Shown: piece by piece, positions 49,295 to 59,008 of the stretch | Position numbering within the stretch: the stretch's first letter is position 1 | How the letters are laid out: every line of letters starts with the position of its first letter | Source of the DNA: Pseudomonas urmiensis | Lineage (GTDB): Bacteria > Pseudomonadota > Gammaproteobacteria > Pseudomonadales > Pseudomonadaceae | DNA length: 64,000 nt | Assembly: GCF_014268815.2 (NCBI RefSeq) | Contig: NZ_JABWRE020000001.1 | Location: 3,043,001 to 3,107,000 of the forward strand | Reading direction: 5' to 3' | Position numbers and translations under genes: made by a program | Notes under the pieces: model-generated | What the model was told of the DNA's origin: nothing | What the model saw: only the letters and a program-made list of their open reading frames with translations | Database searches by the model: none

Positions 49295-50626
49295 TTGGAC
49301 TGGCATACCCTGCTGACCCGCGAACGCCTGGGCAAAGCCCTTTACAGCCCGGAAGAACTGGGGCGCAGCCCCTTCCACAAGGACCACGACCGCATCATCT
49401 TCTCCGGCGCCTTCCGCCGCCTGGGGCGTAAGACCCAGGTGCACCCGGTGTCCAGCAACGACCACATCCACACCCGCCTGACCCACTCGCTGGAAGTCAG
49501 CTGCGTCGGCCGCTCGCTAGGCATGCGCGTAGGTGAAACCTTGCGCCAGAATCTGCCCGACTGGTGCGAACCGAGCGACCTGGGCATGATCGTGCAGTCC
49601 GCCTGCCTGGCCCACGATATCGGCAACCCGCCGTTCGGCCACTCTGGCGAAGACGCCATCCGTTACTGGTTCCAACAGGCCGCAGGACGCGGCTGGCTGG
49701 ATGATATGAGCGACGACCAGCGCGCCGACTTCCTCAATTTCGAGGGTAATGCCCAAGGGTTTCGCGTGTTGACGCAACTGGAATACCACCAGTTCGACGG
49801 CGGCACTCGCCTGACCTATGCCACGCTCGGCACCTACCTCAAGTACCCGTGGAGTTCGCGCCATGCCGACGCCCTGGGCTACAAGAAGCACAAGTTTGGC
49901 TGCTACCAGAGTGAGCTGGCGCTGATGGATCAAATCGCCCGCAAGCTTGGCCTGCCCCAACTCGAAGAACAGCGCTGGGCGCGTCATCCGCTGGTGTACC
50001 TGATGGAGGCGGCAGACGACATCTGCTATGCGCTGATTGACCTGGAAGACGGCCTGGAAATGGAGCTGCTGGAGTACGCCGAAGTTGAGGCGCTGCTGCT
50101 CGACCTGGTCGGTGACGACCTGCCAGAGACCTACCGTCAACTTGGCGCCAATGATTCTCGTCGGCGCAAATTGGCCATTCTGCGCGGCAAAGCCATCGAG
50201 CACTTGACCAACGCTGCTGCGCAGGCATTTGTCGAGCAGCAGGCCGCCCTGCTAAGCGGCCGGCTGGCGGGCGATCTGGTCGAGCACATGCACGGCCCGG
50301 CCAAACGTTGCGTGCTGCAGGCCAAGGACATGGCGCGCAAGAAGATCTTCCAGGACAAGCGCAAGACGCTGCATGAGATTGGCGCCTACACCACCCTGGA
50401 AATCCTCCTCAACGCCTTCTGTGGCGCCGCACTGGAACAGCACGGCGGACGTACGCCGTCGTTCAAGAGCCGCCGCGTCCTCGACCTGATCGGCAATCAT
50501 GCCCCCGACCCTCACGGCTCATTGCACAACGCATTCCTGCGCATGATCGACTTCATCGCCGGAATGACTGACAGCTATGCCAGCGAGATGGCCTGCGAAA
50601 TGACCGGGCGCTCCAGCCCAACTTGA
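49295..50626 (+). CDS. dgt: Deoxyguanosinetriphosphate triphosphohydrolase-like protein
   Basis: 443 residues of the HD-domain dNTP triphosphohydrolases, which split dNTPs to nucleoside and tripolyphosphate. The metal site is visible as [24 protein letters not shown] and a later [15 protein letters not shown]. The start is TTG, giving [23 protein letters not shown] stands 9 bases before it, and the nearest ATG (49288) is in another frame. It is monocistronic. A 7-base-pair hairpin (50636-50653) without T run follows. Confidence 0.93.
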   Translation: MDWHTLLTRERLGKALYSPEELGRSPFHKDHDRIIFSGAFRRLGRKTQVHPVSSNDHIHTRLTHSLEVSCVGRSLGMRVGETLRQNLPDWCEPSDLGMIVQSACLAHDIGNPPFGHSGEDAIRYWFQQAAGRGWLDDMSDDQRADFLNFEGNAQGFRVLTQLEYHQFDGGTRLTYATLGTYLKYPWSSRHADALGYKKHKFGCYQSELALMDQIARKLGLPQLEEQRWARHPLVYLMEAADDICYALIDLEDGLEMELLEYAEVEALLLDLVGDDLPETYRQLGANDSRRRKLAILRGKAIEHLTNAAAQAFVEQQAALLSGRLAGDLVEHMHGPAKRCVLQAKDMARKKIFQDKRKTLHEIGAYTTLEILLNAFCGAALEQHGGRTPSFKSRRVLDLIGNHAPDPHGSLHNAFLRMIDFIAGMTDSYASEMACEMTGRSSPT

Positions 50627-50897
50627 GACGACCACGGCCAGCGCAAGCTGGCCGAATCGCATTGAAGGAAAAGTCCGACCTTGCTATCACCAAAATAAAC
50701 AACCCAAGTTATCTCCCTGGCAAATGACCAGACTGTCGTTAAAACAAAACATCTTGATGGTGCTCTCGCAGGACAAATAGTCTTTTGCTGTAGGCCATTT
50801 CCCATATACGGCTCAACGCCGTTTCCTGCATGTCCGACCTCCTCCATCTGCGATAAGGTGCTCACTGTTTCAGACACCTGCCCATGGAAAGTTGAAT

Positions 50898-51518
50898 ATG
50901 CAATCCATATTTATTGTCGACGATCATCCCGTTATACGGTTAGCAGTGCGTATGCTGCTGGAAAATCAGAGTTACAGGATCGTGGGTGAATCGGACAATG
51001 GCGTCGACGCCATGCAACTGATTCGTGAAGCACGGCCTGACCTGGTGATTCTCGACATCGCCATCCCCAAACTAGATGGGCTGGAAGTACTGTCACGCTT
51101 CCAGTCGATGGCGTTGCCCAGCAAAGTGCTGATCCTTACCGCGCAAGCGCCCGCCTTGTTCGCCCTGCGCTGCATGCATTCGGGCGCTTCAGGCTATGTG
51201 TGCAAACAAGAAGACCTGACTGAGCTGGTCAGTGCAATCAAAGCGGTACTTTCCGGTTACAACTACTTTCCCAGCCAGGCGCTCCACGGCGACTTGGAAA
51301 AAACCAGTTCCGACATACACCTTTTCCGACAAGTTAATGATAGAGAACTGATGGTGCTGCAACTTTTCGCCCAGGGAAAGAGCAACAAAGACATAGCCAA
51401 AGGCATGTTTCTCAGCAACAAGACCGTTAGCACCTATAAAAAACGCCTCATGCAGAAACTCCAGGTCGCCAGCCTGGTGGACCTGATCGACGTGGCAAAA
51501 CGCAACGCGCTGGTCTGA
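50898..51518 (+). CDS. Response regulator, NarL/LuxR family (BvgA-like)
   Basis: 206 residues. Receiver motifs are FIVDDHPVIRLAVRM, the acceptor Asp53 in LVILDIAIPK and YVCKQEDL. The LuxR domain reads NDRELMVLQLFAQGKSNKDI with SNKTVSTYKKRLMQKL. GGAAAG stands 7-12 bases before the ATG. The gene is less G+C-rich than its neighbours, with AAA and ATA codons in the second half. It is followed 8 bases later by the hybrid kinase, as in BvgA/BvgS and EvgA/EvgS systems. Confidence 0.93.
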   Translation: MQSIFIVDDHPVIRLAVRMLLENQSYRIVGESDNGVDAMQLIREARPDLVILDIAIPKLDGLEVLSRFQSMALPSKVLILTAQAPALFALRCMHSGASGYVCKQEDLTELVSAIKAVLSGYNYFPSQALHGDLEKTSSDIHLFRQVNDRELMVLQLFAQGKSNKDIAKGMFLSNKTVSTYKKRLMQKLQVASLVDLIDVAKRNALV

Positions 51519-51526
51519 GGTTGGCA

Positions 51527-54500
51527 ATGGCGCGGTACTTAGCCTTACTGATGCTTAGCTTGGTCTTCAGCACCGGGCAGGCACAGGTCGTCCAGCGTGA
51601 CGTCGTATCCTATACCCTGCTCACACGGTCGACCGCCAATGCTATGCACCCGGCCCTGTCGAACGAACAAAGAGAATGGCTCAAGAACAAGCAGACCTTG
51701 ACCCTCGGCACATCCTTTCCAGATTACGCCCCGTTCGACATCACCAGCGGCGGCCGTGACTACCAAGGGCTCACTGCCGAATACGCCGGGCTGATCGGTA
51801 GCGCCCTGCAACTCCCTGTGCGGGTGCTGGGCTTCCCTAGCCGTCATGCAGCGGTTGAGGCCCTTAAACAAGGGCAAATCGATATGCTCGGCAGTGCCAA
51901 TGGCTATGAAGCCGCCAGCGCTGGCCTGGCCCTCTCGCGACCCTACGCAATAGACCAGCCGGTGCTGGTGACCCGCGAAAACGAACAACGCTCGCTGGAC
52001 GCTGGGCTCGAAGGCATGCGCCTGAGCATGCTCTATCACTACCTGCCAGCTAAAGGCGTGAATCAAGCCTATCCCAAGTCGACCTTGCAGACATTCGGAT
52101 CCTCCACCCAAGCACTGAACGCCGTGGCCTTTGGTCAGGCCGACGTGTTCATCGGCGATACCATATCCACCCATTACCAGCTCAATCGGGGACACCTGCC
52201 GCGCCTGCGCATGGCGGCCTTCGGCAAACATGAGGCCTTTGGTTTCAGTTTTGCCATGCGCAGCGACGACACCATGCTCAAGACGCTGATCGATGCCGTA
52301 CTCGATAGCCAGCCCAGCACCGTGCGCACCAACATCCTCAAACGCTGGAGTGCAGGCAGCGACACACTGTTGAGCGAACGTAAACTGCAACTTACGCGGC
52401 GCGAAGAGCAATGGCTGTCACAACATCCCGTAATGCGCGTGGTGATCGATGAAACTGCCGCGCCCATGTCGTACGTTGACAGCAATGGCCAGTTTCGTGG
52501 CATCACCGCTGACCTCTTGGAGCTGCTGCGCCTACGTACCGGTCTGCGTTTTGAAATTCAGAAGTCCAGTAGCCTTAGCGACATGATCACCCGGCTCGAA
52601 GACGGTCGCGCCGACGTCATTGCAGCCATCTCCAAACAGCAAGAACGCGACAGCAAGCTGCGCATCAGCCGCCCCTACCTGGAGAGCGCCTTCGTGCTGC
52701 TCACCCGGGCCGACAGCGATACGCCCCCTGCTTTGGAGCAGTTGGCGGGAAAACGCGTTGCGGTAACCCGTGACAGCACAGTCGCCGAACTGCTTTCCGA
52801 GCAGCACCCCCAAGTCATGGCGATCGAAACCGAAAGCCCGTATTTCTCCATGGCGCTGCTCAGTAGTGGCGCTGTCGACGCCGCAATCACCACAATGATC
52901 GATGCCAATCACGCGCTGGCCAACAGTTCCGAGCTGATCATCCGCAGCACAGTCGGTACGGAGCCCGCCAGCTTCTCCATGGCCACGACCCTGCAGGCGC
53001 AACTGCTGGCATCGATCCTCGACAAGGCGCTGATGAGCATCTCGCCCGAAGAGCTCGGTGTGATCAATAACCGCTGGCGAGGCTACACCAACCACGACGA
53101 CGTCTATTGGCGAAAATACCGGCAGTTGGCGATTCAAATCGTCATAGGCTTCTGCCTACTGCTGCTACTGGCGTTGCTCTGGAATGCGCGACTGCGCCGC
53201 CAGATTAAACAGCGCCAACAAGCCGAAAAGGCCCTCAATGATCAACTCGAATTCATGAGTGCGCTGCTCAATGGAACGCCGCACCCACTGTTCGTACGTG
53301 ACCGTGAAGGCCGTCTGCAATCGTGCAACGACAGTTATCTGGAGGCAGTGCAGGCTTGCGCCACAGACGTCATCGGCAAGCGCCTGGAAGATAGCCTGTG
53401 TAGTAATCATGAGCATACCCAGCAGATCCAGGCCGACTATCAGCACGTGATGCAAGCCGGCGTGCCATTGATCGTTGATCGACAGATTTGCATCAACGAT
53501 CGCGAGCTGACGATCTATCACTGGGTGCTCCCCTTCAGAGATTCGTTGGGTGAGCTGCAAGGCATCATCGGTGGCTGGATCGATATCAGTGATCGACGCA
53601 AGCTGATCGAGGAACTGCGCCTGGCGAAGAAACAGGCCGACGACGCCAACCGCGCCAAGAGCACGTTTCTGGCGACCATCAGCCATGAAATCCGCACCCC
53701 TATGAACGCAGTGATCGGCATGCTTGAGTTGGCGGTCGAGCATGCCGAGCAAGGCCGCCTGGACAAACCGGCGATCGAAGTCGCCTATCAGTCGGCGAAG
53801 GACTTACTGGGGCTGATTGGCGATATCCTCGACATCGTCAGGATCGAATCGGGCCACTTGTCACTGCTGCCGGAGCCGGTAAACCTGACCAGTGTGATCG
53901 AATCAGTGGCGCGGGTGTTCGAGGGCCAGGCGCGGCAGAAAGGCCTGGCGTTGCAGTTGATGATCGATTCGAGTGCTCGCTGCCATGTGTTGCTCGACCC
54001 CCTGCGCTTCAAACAAGTGCTGTCCAACCTGGTGAGCAATGCCATCAAGTTCACTGAGCACGGCCAGGTGCGCATCAGCGTTGCCTTAACGCATCAGGAT
54101 GCGATGAGCGGGCCAACGCTGGATCTGGAAGTGCGCGACAGCGGCATCGGTATCGCCGATGACGAGGTGCAGCGGCTGTTCAATCCATTCGTCCAGGCCA
54201 ACGCCCACAGCGAAGGCGCTCGCGCAGGCACGGGGCTGGGGCTGGCAATCAGCCGCAACCTCTGTGAAATGATGGGCGGCAGCCTGACGCTCAAGAGCCT
54301 ACAAGATGTCGGCACCCAAGTGCGCCTGCTGATGCCCCTACAACAGGTCGAGGCCGCGCTGCCAGTAGGCCCGGAGGAACCTGAGGTCGAGGTGCCTGAT
54401 GCGCGCCTGAGCATTCTGGTCATTGACGACCATCCGGCGAACTTGCTGCTGATGGCGCAGCAATTGAACTTCCTGGGTCTTGGCCACACCACCGCAAGCG

Positions 54501-55132
54501 ATGGCCGTGAAGGCCTTGACCGATGGCGTGAACGAGATTTCGACGTGTTGATCCTCGATTGCAATATGCCGCACTTGAGCGGCTACCAAGTCGCCCGGGC
54601 TATACGTGCCGAGGAGCAGGCGGGCGCAAGGTCGCGTTGCATCATCCTTGGCTATACCGCCAATGCCCAGCCTGAGGTGCGGCAAAAATGCCTGGATGCG
54701 GGCATGGATGACTGCCTGCTCAAACCTATCAGCCTACGTTCCTTGAGCCAGCGCCTGGCCAGCGTTACGCCTGCAATTGGCACAGCAGCACCGGCACCGC
54801 TGAACCGCCACTTCTGCTTGTCTGGGCTGGCCTCAGTGGTGGGTGATAAGCCGCAGGACCGCAGGCGCCTACTGACTATCCTGCTGCAGAGTTTGCACGA
54901 TGACTTTGCCGCGCTCATGGCGCTCGATCCGCAGCAGCAAGCGCAAGCGATCGCCGAACAGGCACACAAGATCCTCAGCGCCGCGCGAATGCTGGAGGCA
55001 AGGAAGTTGATGGAGGCGTGTGAGCGGCTGGAGCAGGCGAATCTGTCTTTGCTGCAGCTCAAACTGCGCCGACAGGTTCTGGCACGACAAATGCGCCGCA
55101 TAGAAAAAGCCCTGGCTGATCAGCTGGGCTGA
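51527..55132 (+). CDS. Hybrid sensor histidine kinase, BvgS/EvgS type
   Basis: 1201 residues. A signal peptide (ends near TGQAQ) leads to two periplasmic solute-binding domains (about 55-285 and 295-525), one membrane helix (535-557), a PAS domain (575-700), HisKA with His720 in TISHEIRTPMNAVIG, an ATPase domain (about 820-940; NLVSNAIKF, GTGLGLAIS), a receiver with Asp1011 (ILDCNMPHLSG) and a C-terminal Hpt domain with His1147. The Hpt motif is AHKILSAARM, lacking the Lys-Gly usual after the histidine. Phosphate should pass His-Asp-His to the regulator encoded upstream. The ligand is unknown. Confidence 0.95.
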   Translation: MARYLALLMLSLVFSTGQAQVVQRDVVSYTLLTRSTANAMHPALSNEQREWLKNKQTLTLGTSFPDYAPFDITSGGRDYQGLTAEYAGLIGSALQLPVRVLGFPSRHAAVEALKQGQIDMLGSANGYEAASAGLALSRPYAIDQPVLVTRENEQRSLDAGLEGMRLSMLYHYLPAKGVNQAYPKSTLQTFGSSTQALNAVAFGQADVFIGDTISTHYQLNRGHLPRLRMAAFGKHEAFGFSFAMRSDDTMLKTLIDAVLDSQPSTVRTNILKRWSAGSDTLLSERKLQLTRREEQWLSQHPVMRVVIDETAAPMSYVDSNGQFRGITADLLELLRLRTGLRFEIQKSSSLSDMITRLEDGRADVIAAISKQQERDSKLRISRPYLESAFVLLTRADSDTPPALEQLAGKRVAVTRDSTVAELLSEQHPQVMAIETESPYFSMALLSSGAVDAAITTMIDANHALANSSELIIRSTVGTEPASFSMATTLQAQLLASILDKALMSISPEELGVINNRWRGYTNHDDVYWRKYRQLAIQIVIGFCLLLLLALLWNARLRRQIKQRQQAEKALNDQLEFMSALLNGTPHPLFVRDREGRLQSCNDSYLEAVQACATDVIGKRLEDSLCSNHEHTQQIQADYQHVMQAGVPLIVDRQICINDRELTIYHWVLPFRDSLGELQGIIGGWIDISDRRKLIEELRLAKKQADDANRAKSTFLATISHEIRTPMNAVIGMLELAVEHAEQGRLDKPAIEVAYQSAKDLLGLIGDILDIVRIESGHLSLLPEPVNLTSVIESVARVFEGQARQKGLALQLMIDSSARCHVLLDPLRFKQVLSNLVSNAIKFTEHGQVRISVALTHQDAMSGPTLDLEVRDSGIGIADDEVQRLFNPFVQANAHSEGARAGTGLGLAISRNLCEMMGGSLTLKSLQDVGTQVRLLMPLQQVEAALPVGPEEPEVEVPDARLSILVIDDHPANLLLMAQQLNFLGLGHTTASDGREGLDRWRERDFDVLILDCNMPHLSGYQVARAIRAEEQAGARSRCIILGYTANAQPEVRQKCLDAGMDDCLLKPISLRSLSQRLASVTPAIGTAAPAPLNRHFCLSGLASVVGDKPQDRRRLLTILLQSLHDDFAALMALDPQQQAQAIAEQAHKILSAARMLEARKLMEACERLEQANLSLLQLKLRRQVLARQMRRIEKALADQLG

Positions 55133-55184
55133 CCCACCAGGGCTTGGCAGAGCGGTGTGCTTGAAGCACCCGCTCAGGCGTGGA

Positions 55185-55529
55185 TCAGGAAGCCGAGTTG
55201 ATCGGCTTTTCCGGATACCAGGCATCCAGCAGCGGGCTGACTTCGATCTTGGTCAGCTCGTTACGGCCTTTGAGCCAGGCTTCAACAGCAGCGCGCTGCT
55301 CTTCACTGACCGAGCCACGGTTAGCCAGGCAAACCAGGCCGAAATCATCACCGCCTACATAGTCCAGGCCGTTGGCATCCATTGCTTCTGCAAGGAATGC
55401 GTCGAGGAAGGCATCGATGGCTTCGTCGGACAGGTCTTCCTTGAAAGCAAGGTTCAGCTCGAAGCCCAGCTCCTGGAATTCATCCACGCAGAGTTTCTTG
55501 CGCAGACGACGGGAACGGTTGGTAGCCAT
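55185..55529 (-). CDS. YggL-family 50S ribosome-associated protein (DUF469)
   Basis: 114 residues, start MATNRSRRLRKKLCVDEFQE with GAGGA 10 bases upstream. The basic N-terminus, FQELGFELNLAF and an acidic middle are the YggL/DUF469 signature. YggL has been linked to ribosome assembly. It is convergent with the hybrid kinase and divergent from dacB. Confidence 0.93.
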   Translation of the reverse strand: MATNRSRRLRKKLCVDEFQELGFELNLAFKEDLSDEAIDAFLDAFLAEAMDANGLDYVGGDDFGLVCLANRGSVSEEQRAAVEAWLKGRNELTKIEVSPLLDAWYPEKPINSAS

Positions 55530-55714
55530 GAAACAATCCTCTTGAGTAATTACCGGCGGCACTTTACCAGTTTCCGCGGCCATGCGGCGCATTTGTGTCG
55601 AACGGGGCCCATGTTCGGTGCGCTTGGGGCATAATGCGCACTATATTTCGATCTGGGGCCATCATCTTTTACAGCCCCGTTATCTTTCCCCTCGCCCGCA
55701 GGGTTTCAGTTCTT

Positions 55715-57178
55715 ATGATCAAAGCGCTCCGCCCACTGTTTCTCGCCGGCCTCATGCTGCCCTTGGCCATGCCCAGCCAGGCTGCCGCCGTCAACACCAC
55801 CCTGCCACCGAAGGTGCAGCAGGCTCTCAAGACCAACAAACTGCAAGATTCGGCCCTGTCGTTGGTGATGCTGCCCCTGGACGGCCCTGGCACAGCAACG
55901 GTGTTCAACGCCGATGTGTCGGTCAACCCGGCTTCGACCATGAAGCTGGTGACCACCTACGCAGCCCTCGAGCTGCTCGGCCCAACCTTCCAGTGGAAAA
56001 CCGAGTTCTATACCGATGGCACCCTGAGCAACGGCGTGCTCAACGGCAACCTGTACCTCAAGGGCGGCGGTGATCCCAAGCTGAACATGGAAAAGCTGTG
56101 GCTGCTGATGCGCGATCTGCGTGCCAACGGCGTGCGCACGGTCACGGGTGATCTGGTGCTTGATCGCAGCCACTTCGTCCAGCCCAACCTGCCGCACTTC
56201 GACGATGACGGCGGCGACATGAACAAGCCGTTCCTGGTCAAGCCGGACTCGCTGCTGGTCAACCTCAAAGCGTTGCGCTTCGTTGCCCGTAACGATGGCG
56301 GCAAAGTACTGGTGGCGGTCGAGCCCCCCATCGCCACGATCCGCATCGACAACCAAGTCAAGGCCGTAGCCTCCAAGCAGTGCACCGGCGAGGTGCGCTA
56401 CAACCCGCAGGTTCAACCTGATGGGGTCAGTGTCGTGGTCAGCGGCCAGTTAGGTGAAGGCTGCAACTCGCAGACCTACCTGGCCCTGCTCGACCACCCG
56501 GCCTACGCCGCCGGGGCCGTACGGGCAATCTGGAACGAGCTTGGTGGCAGCATTCAGGGCCGTGACCGCATCGAGAACGTGCCCAAGAGCGCACGCTTGC
56601 TGGCCCGGGCGTTCTCGCCGGACCTGGTGGAAGTGATTCGCGACATCAACAAATACAGCAACAACACCATGGCCCAGCAGCTGTTCCTCAGCCTGGGTGC
56701 ACAATTCCGGACCGATGCCGACGGCGATGATGCGCGTGCTGCCCAGCGCGTGGTGCGTCAGTGGATGGCGAAAAAGGGCATCACCGCGCCGCACCTGGTG
56801 ATGGAAAACGGCTCCGGCTTGTCTCGCGCTGAACGCGTTAGCACCCGCGAGATGGCGCAGTTGCTGCAAGCGGCCTGGAAGAGCCCCTACTCTGCCGAGT
56901 TCATCAGTTCCATGCCGCTGGTAGGCATGGATGGCACCATGCGCAAGCGGCTCAAGCGTACCGCCTTGACCGGTGAGGGCCACATCAAGACCGGGACGCT
57001 CAACACAGTGCGGGCGATCGCCGGGTTTAGCCGGGACAGCAACGGCCATACCTGGGCGGTGGCGGCGATCTTGAATGATCCCAAGCCTTGGGGGGCATCC
57101 CAGGTGCTGGATCAGGTGTTGCTCGAGCTTTACCGGCAGCCAAAGTTGAACAACGGTACAGCCGCGTCAGGGCTGTGA
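55715..57178 (+). CDS. dacB: D-alanyl-D-alanine carboxypeptidase/endopeptidase (PBP4 type)
   Basis: 487 residues, periplasmic. It trims and cuts peptidoglycan cross-links. A signal peptide (MIKALRPLFLAGLMLPLAMP) ends near SQAAA. The penicillin-binding motifs are STMK (Ser74, Lys77), SNN in YSNNTMAQQ and KTG in IKTGTL. The large insert between the first and second motifs is typical of class C PBP4. The frame is open upstream, but only this ATG yields a signal peptide. Confidence 0.96.
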   Translation: MIKALRPLFLAGLMLPLAMPSQAAAVNTTLPPKVQQALKTNKLQDSALSLVMLPLDGPGTATVFNADVSVNPASTMKLVTTYAALELLGPTFQWKTEFYTDGTLSNGVLNGNLYLKGGGDPKLNMEKLWLLMRDLRANGVRTVTGDLVLDRSHFVQPNLPHFDDDGGDMNKPFLVKPDSLLVNLKALRFVARNDGGKVLVAVEPPIATIRIDNQVKAVASKQCTGEVRYNPQVQPDGVSVVVSGQLGEGCNSQTYLALLDHPAYAAGAVRAIWNELGGSIQGRDRIENVPKSARLLARAFSPDLVEVIRDINKYSNNTMAQQLFLSLGAQFRTDADGDDARAAQRVVRQWMAKKGITAPHLVMENGSGLSRAERVSTREMAQLLQAAWKSPYSAEFISSMPLVGMDGTMRKRLKRTALTGEGHIKTGTLNTVRAIAGFSRDSNGHTWAVAAILNDPKPWGASQVLDQVLLELYRQPKLNNGTAASGL

Positions 57179-57553
57179 TCATGGCTGGACTGTAGCCCTC
57201 GCCACACATTCGCTGCCAGGCAACGGGAAGCTCTTTGCGATTTGCCTGGCGGTGCATGATCACCAGCTCCGCCCTTAGTGGAGCTGGCCCCAGGCAAACG
57301 CGCAACGCCTGCCTGGGAGCAAAGCCTGCAAACTACCAAGCAAGCTGGCTGCAAACGCCAAATACCTGCGCAACTCGTCACTCCACCCCCAATAAATCCG
57401 GCGCGATCTATGCTTACGGTAAAGGCAGTGTTCGCGGCCTAGACTCATTACAGATAATTTCTTGACCTTTGAGTCAGAAAATTATTGACCAAGAGGTCAA
57501 GGGTTGCTTAGAGTCCGCCCGAACAACAATAAAACCATTGCGAGGCCTTCCCC
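57179..57553. other. Intergenic region before the xdh operon
   Basis: About 375 bases, A+T-rich toward the right end. The last 100 bases hold two TTGACC dyads (57462-57500) and must contain the xdhA promoter. The left half shows no gene and no clear terminator for dacB. Confidence 0.6.
57462..57500. promoter_or_regulatory. Paired TTGACC dyads, likely operator of xdhABC-guaD
   Basis: TTGACC-AAGA-GGTCAA (57485-57500) is a perfect 6-base dyad. A second, imperfect copy, TTGACC-TTTG-AGTCAG, begins 23 bases earlier at 57462. The spacing is near two helical turns, and the pair lies 54-92 bases before xdhA. Confidence 0.6.
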
Positions 57554-59008
57554 GTGATCCAGTTTCTCGTCAACCAGGAGCTGCGTAATGAGCACGCCCT
57601 GGACCCGAACATGACGGTGCTGCAATACCTGCGTGAGCACCTAGGCAAACCCGGAACCAAGGAAGGCTGCGCCAGTGGCGACTGCGGCGCCTGCACCGTG
57701 GTCGTGGGCGAGCTCACCCAGGACGACCAAGGTCACGAGACCCTGCGCTACCGCAGCCTCAACTCGTGCCTGACCTTCGTCTCGTCGTTGCACGGCAAGC
57801 AACTGATCAGCGTCGAGGGCCTCAAGCATCAAGGCGAGCTGCACAGCGTGCAGCGGGCAATGGCTGACTGCCATGGTTCGCAATGCGGCTTCTGCACCCC
57901 GGGCTTTGTCATGTCGCTGTTCGCCCTGCAGAAAAACAGCCAAGGCCATGACCTGCAGCAAGCCCAAGAAGCGCTCGCCGGCAACTTGTGCCGCTGCACC
58001 GGCTACCGGCCGATTCTCGCCGCTGCCGAGCAGAGCTGCGCCATGCCCTGCCGCGATCAGTTCGATGCCCAGCAGGCGCAAACCATCGCTCGCCTTAAAG
58101 CCATCGCCCCGAGCGAAACCGGCGAACTCAACAGCGGCGACAAACGCTGCCTGGTACCGCTTACCGTGGCCGACCTGGCCGACCTGTACAGCTCGCACCC
58201 AGAAGCTCGCCTGCTCGCAGGCGGCACCGACCTGGCCCTGGAAGTCACCCAGTTCCACCGCACCTTGCCGGTGATGATCTACGTCGGTGGCGTGGCCGAA
58301 CTCAAGCGCATCGACAAGAGCGCCACGCACCTGGAAATCGGTGCAGCCACCCCTCTGACCGACTGCTATGGCGCGCTGAGCGAAGAATACCCGGACTTCG
58401 GCGCCCTGCTGCACCGCTTCGCCTCCCTGCAGATCCGCAACCAGGGCACCCTGGGTGGCAACATCGGCAACGCCTCGCCGATTGGCGACTCACCGCCCCT
58501 GCTGATCGCCCTGGATGCCCAGGTGGTACTGCGCCAGGGTCAACGTCAGCGCACCCTGGCCCTGGAAGACTACTTCATCGACTACCGCATCACCGCCCGC
58601 CAGGACAGCGAGTTCATCGAGAAGATCATCGTGCCGCGCGCCAGCAATGACTGGACCTTCCGCGCCTACAAGGTTTCCAAACGTCTGGACGACGATATCT
58701 CGGCGGTGTGCGCAGCGTTCAACCTGAGCATCGAGAATGGCGTGGTCAGCGGCGTGCGCATCGCCTTCGGCGGCATGGCGGCGATCCCCAAACGCGCCCG
58801 CGCCTGTGAAGCGGCGCTGCGCGGCAAGCCTTGGAACCAGGCCACCCTGGAGCGCGCCTGCCAGGCGCTGGCTGAAGACTTCAGCCCGCTCACGGACTTC
58901 CGTGCGAGCAAAGAGTACCGCCTGCTCACCGCGCAGAACCTGCTGCGCAAGTACTTCATCGAACTGCAATCGCCGCACATCGAAACCCGGGTGACCGCCT
59001 ATGTCTAA
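57554..59008 (+). CDS. xdhA: Xanthine dehydrogenase small subunit (FeS/FAD)
   Basis: 484 residues. The N-terminal plant-type [2Fe-2S] domain has CASGDCGAC with a further Cys in LNSCLTF. The second [2Fe-2S] domain has CGFCTPGFVMS and LCRCTGYRPI. The FAD domain (about 195-380) shows LLAGGTDLALEVT and QIRNQGTLGGNIGNASPIGD. It takes electrons from the molybdenum subunit and gives them to NAD. The start is GTG, with GAGG 10 bases upstream. Its end overlaps xdhB by 8 bases. Confidence 0.97.
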   Translation: MIQFLVNQELRNEHALDPNMTVLQYLREHLGKPGTKEGCASGDCGACTVVVGELTQDDQGHETLRYRSLNSCLTFVSSLHGKQLISVEGLKHQGELHSVQRAMADCHGSQCGFCTPGFVMSLFALQKNSQGHDLQQAQEALAGNLCRCTGYRPILAAAEQSCAMPCRDQFDAQQAQTIARLKAIAPSETGELNSGDKRCLVPLTVADLADLYSSHPEARLLAGGTDLALEVTQFHRTLPVMIYVGGVAELKRIDKSATHLEIGAATPLTDCYGALSEEYPDFGALLHRFASLQIRNQGTLGGNIGNASPIGDSPPLLIALDAQVVLRQGQRQRTLALEDYFIDYRITARQDSEFIEKIIVPRASNDWTFRAYKVSKRLDDDISAVCAAFNLSIENGVVSGVRIAFGGMAAIPKRARACEAALRGKPWNQATLERACQALAEDFSPLTDFRASKEYRLLTAQNLLRKYFIELQSPHIETRVTAYV

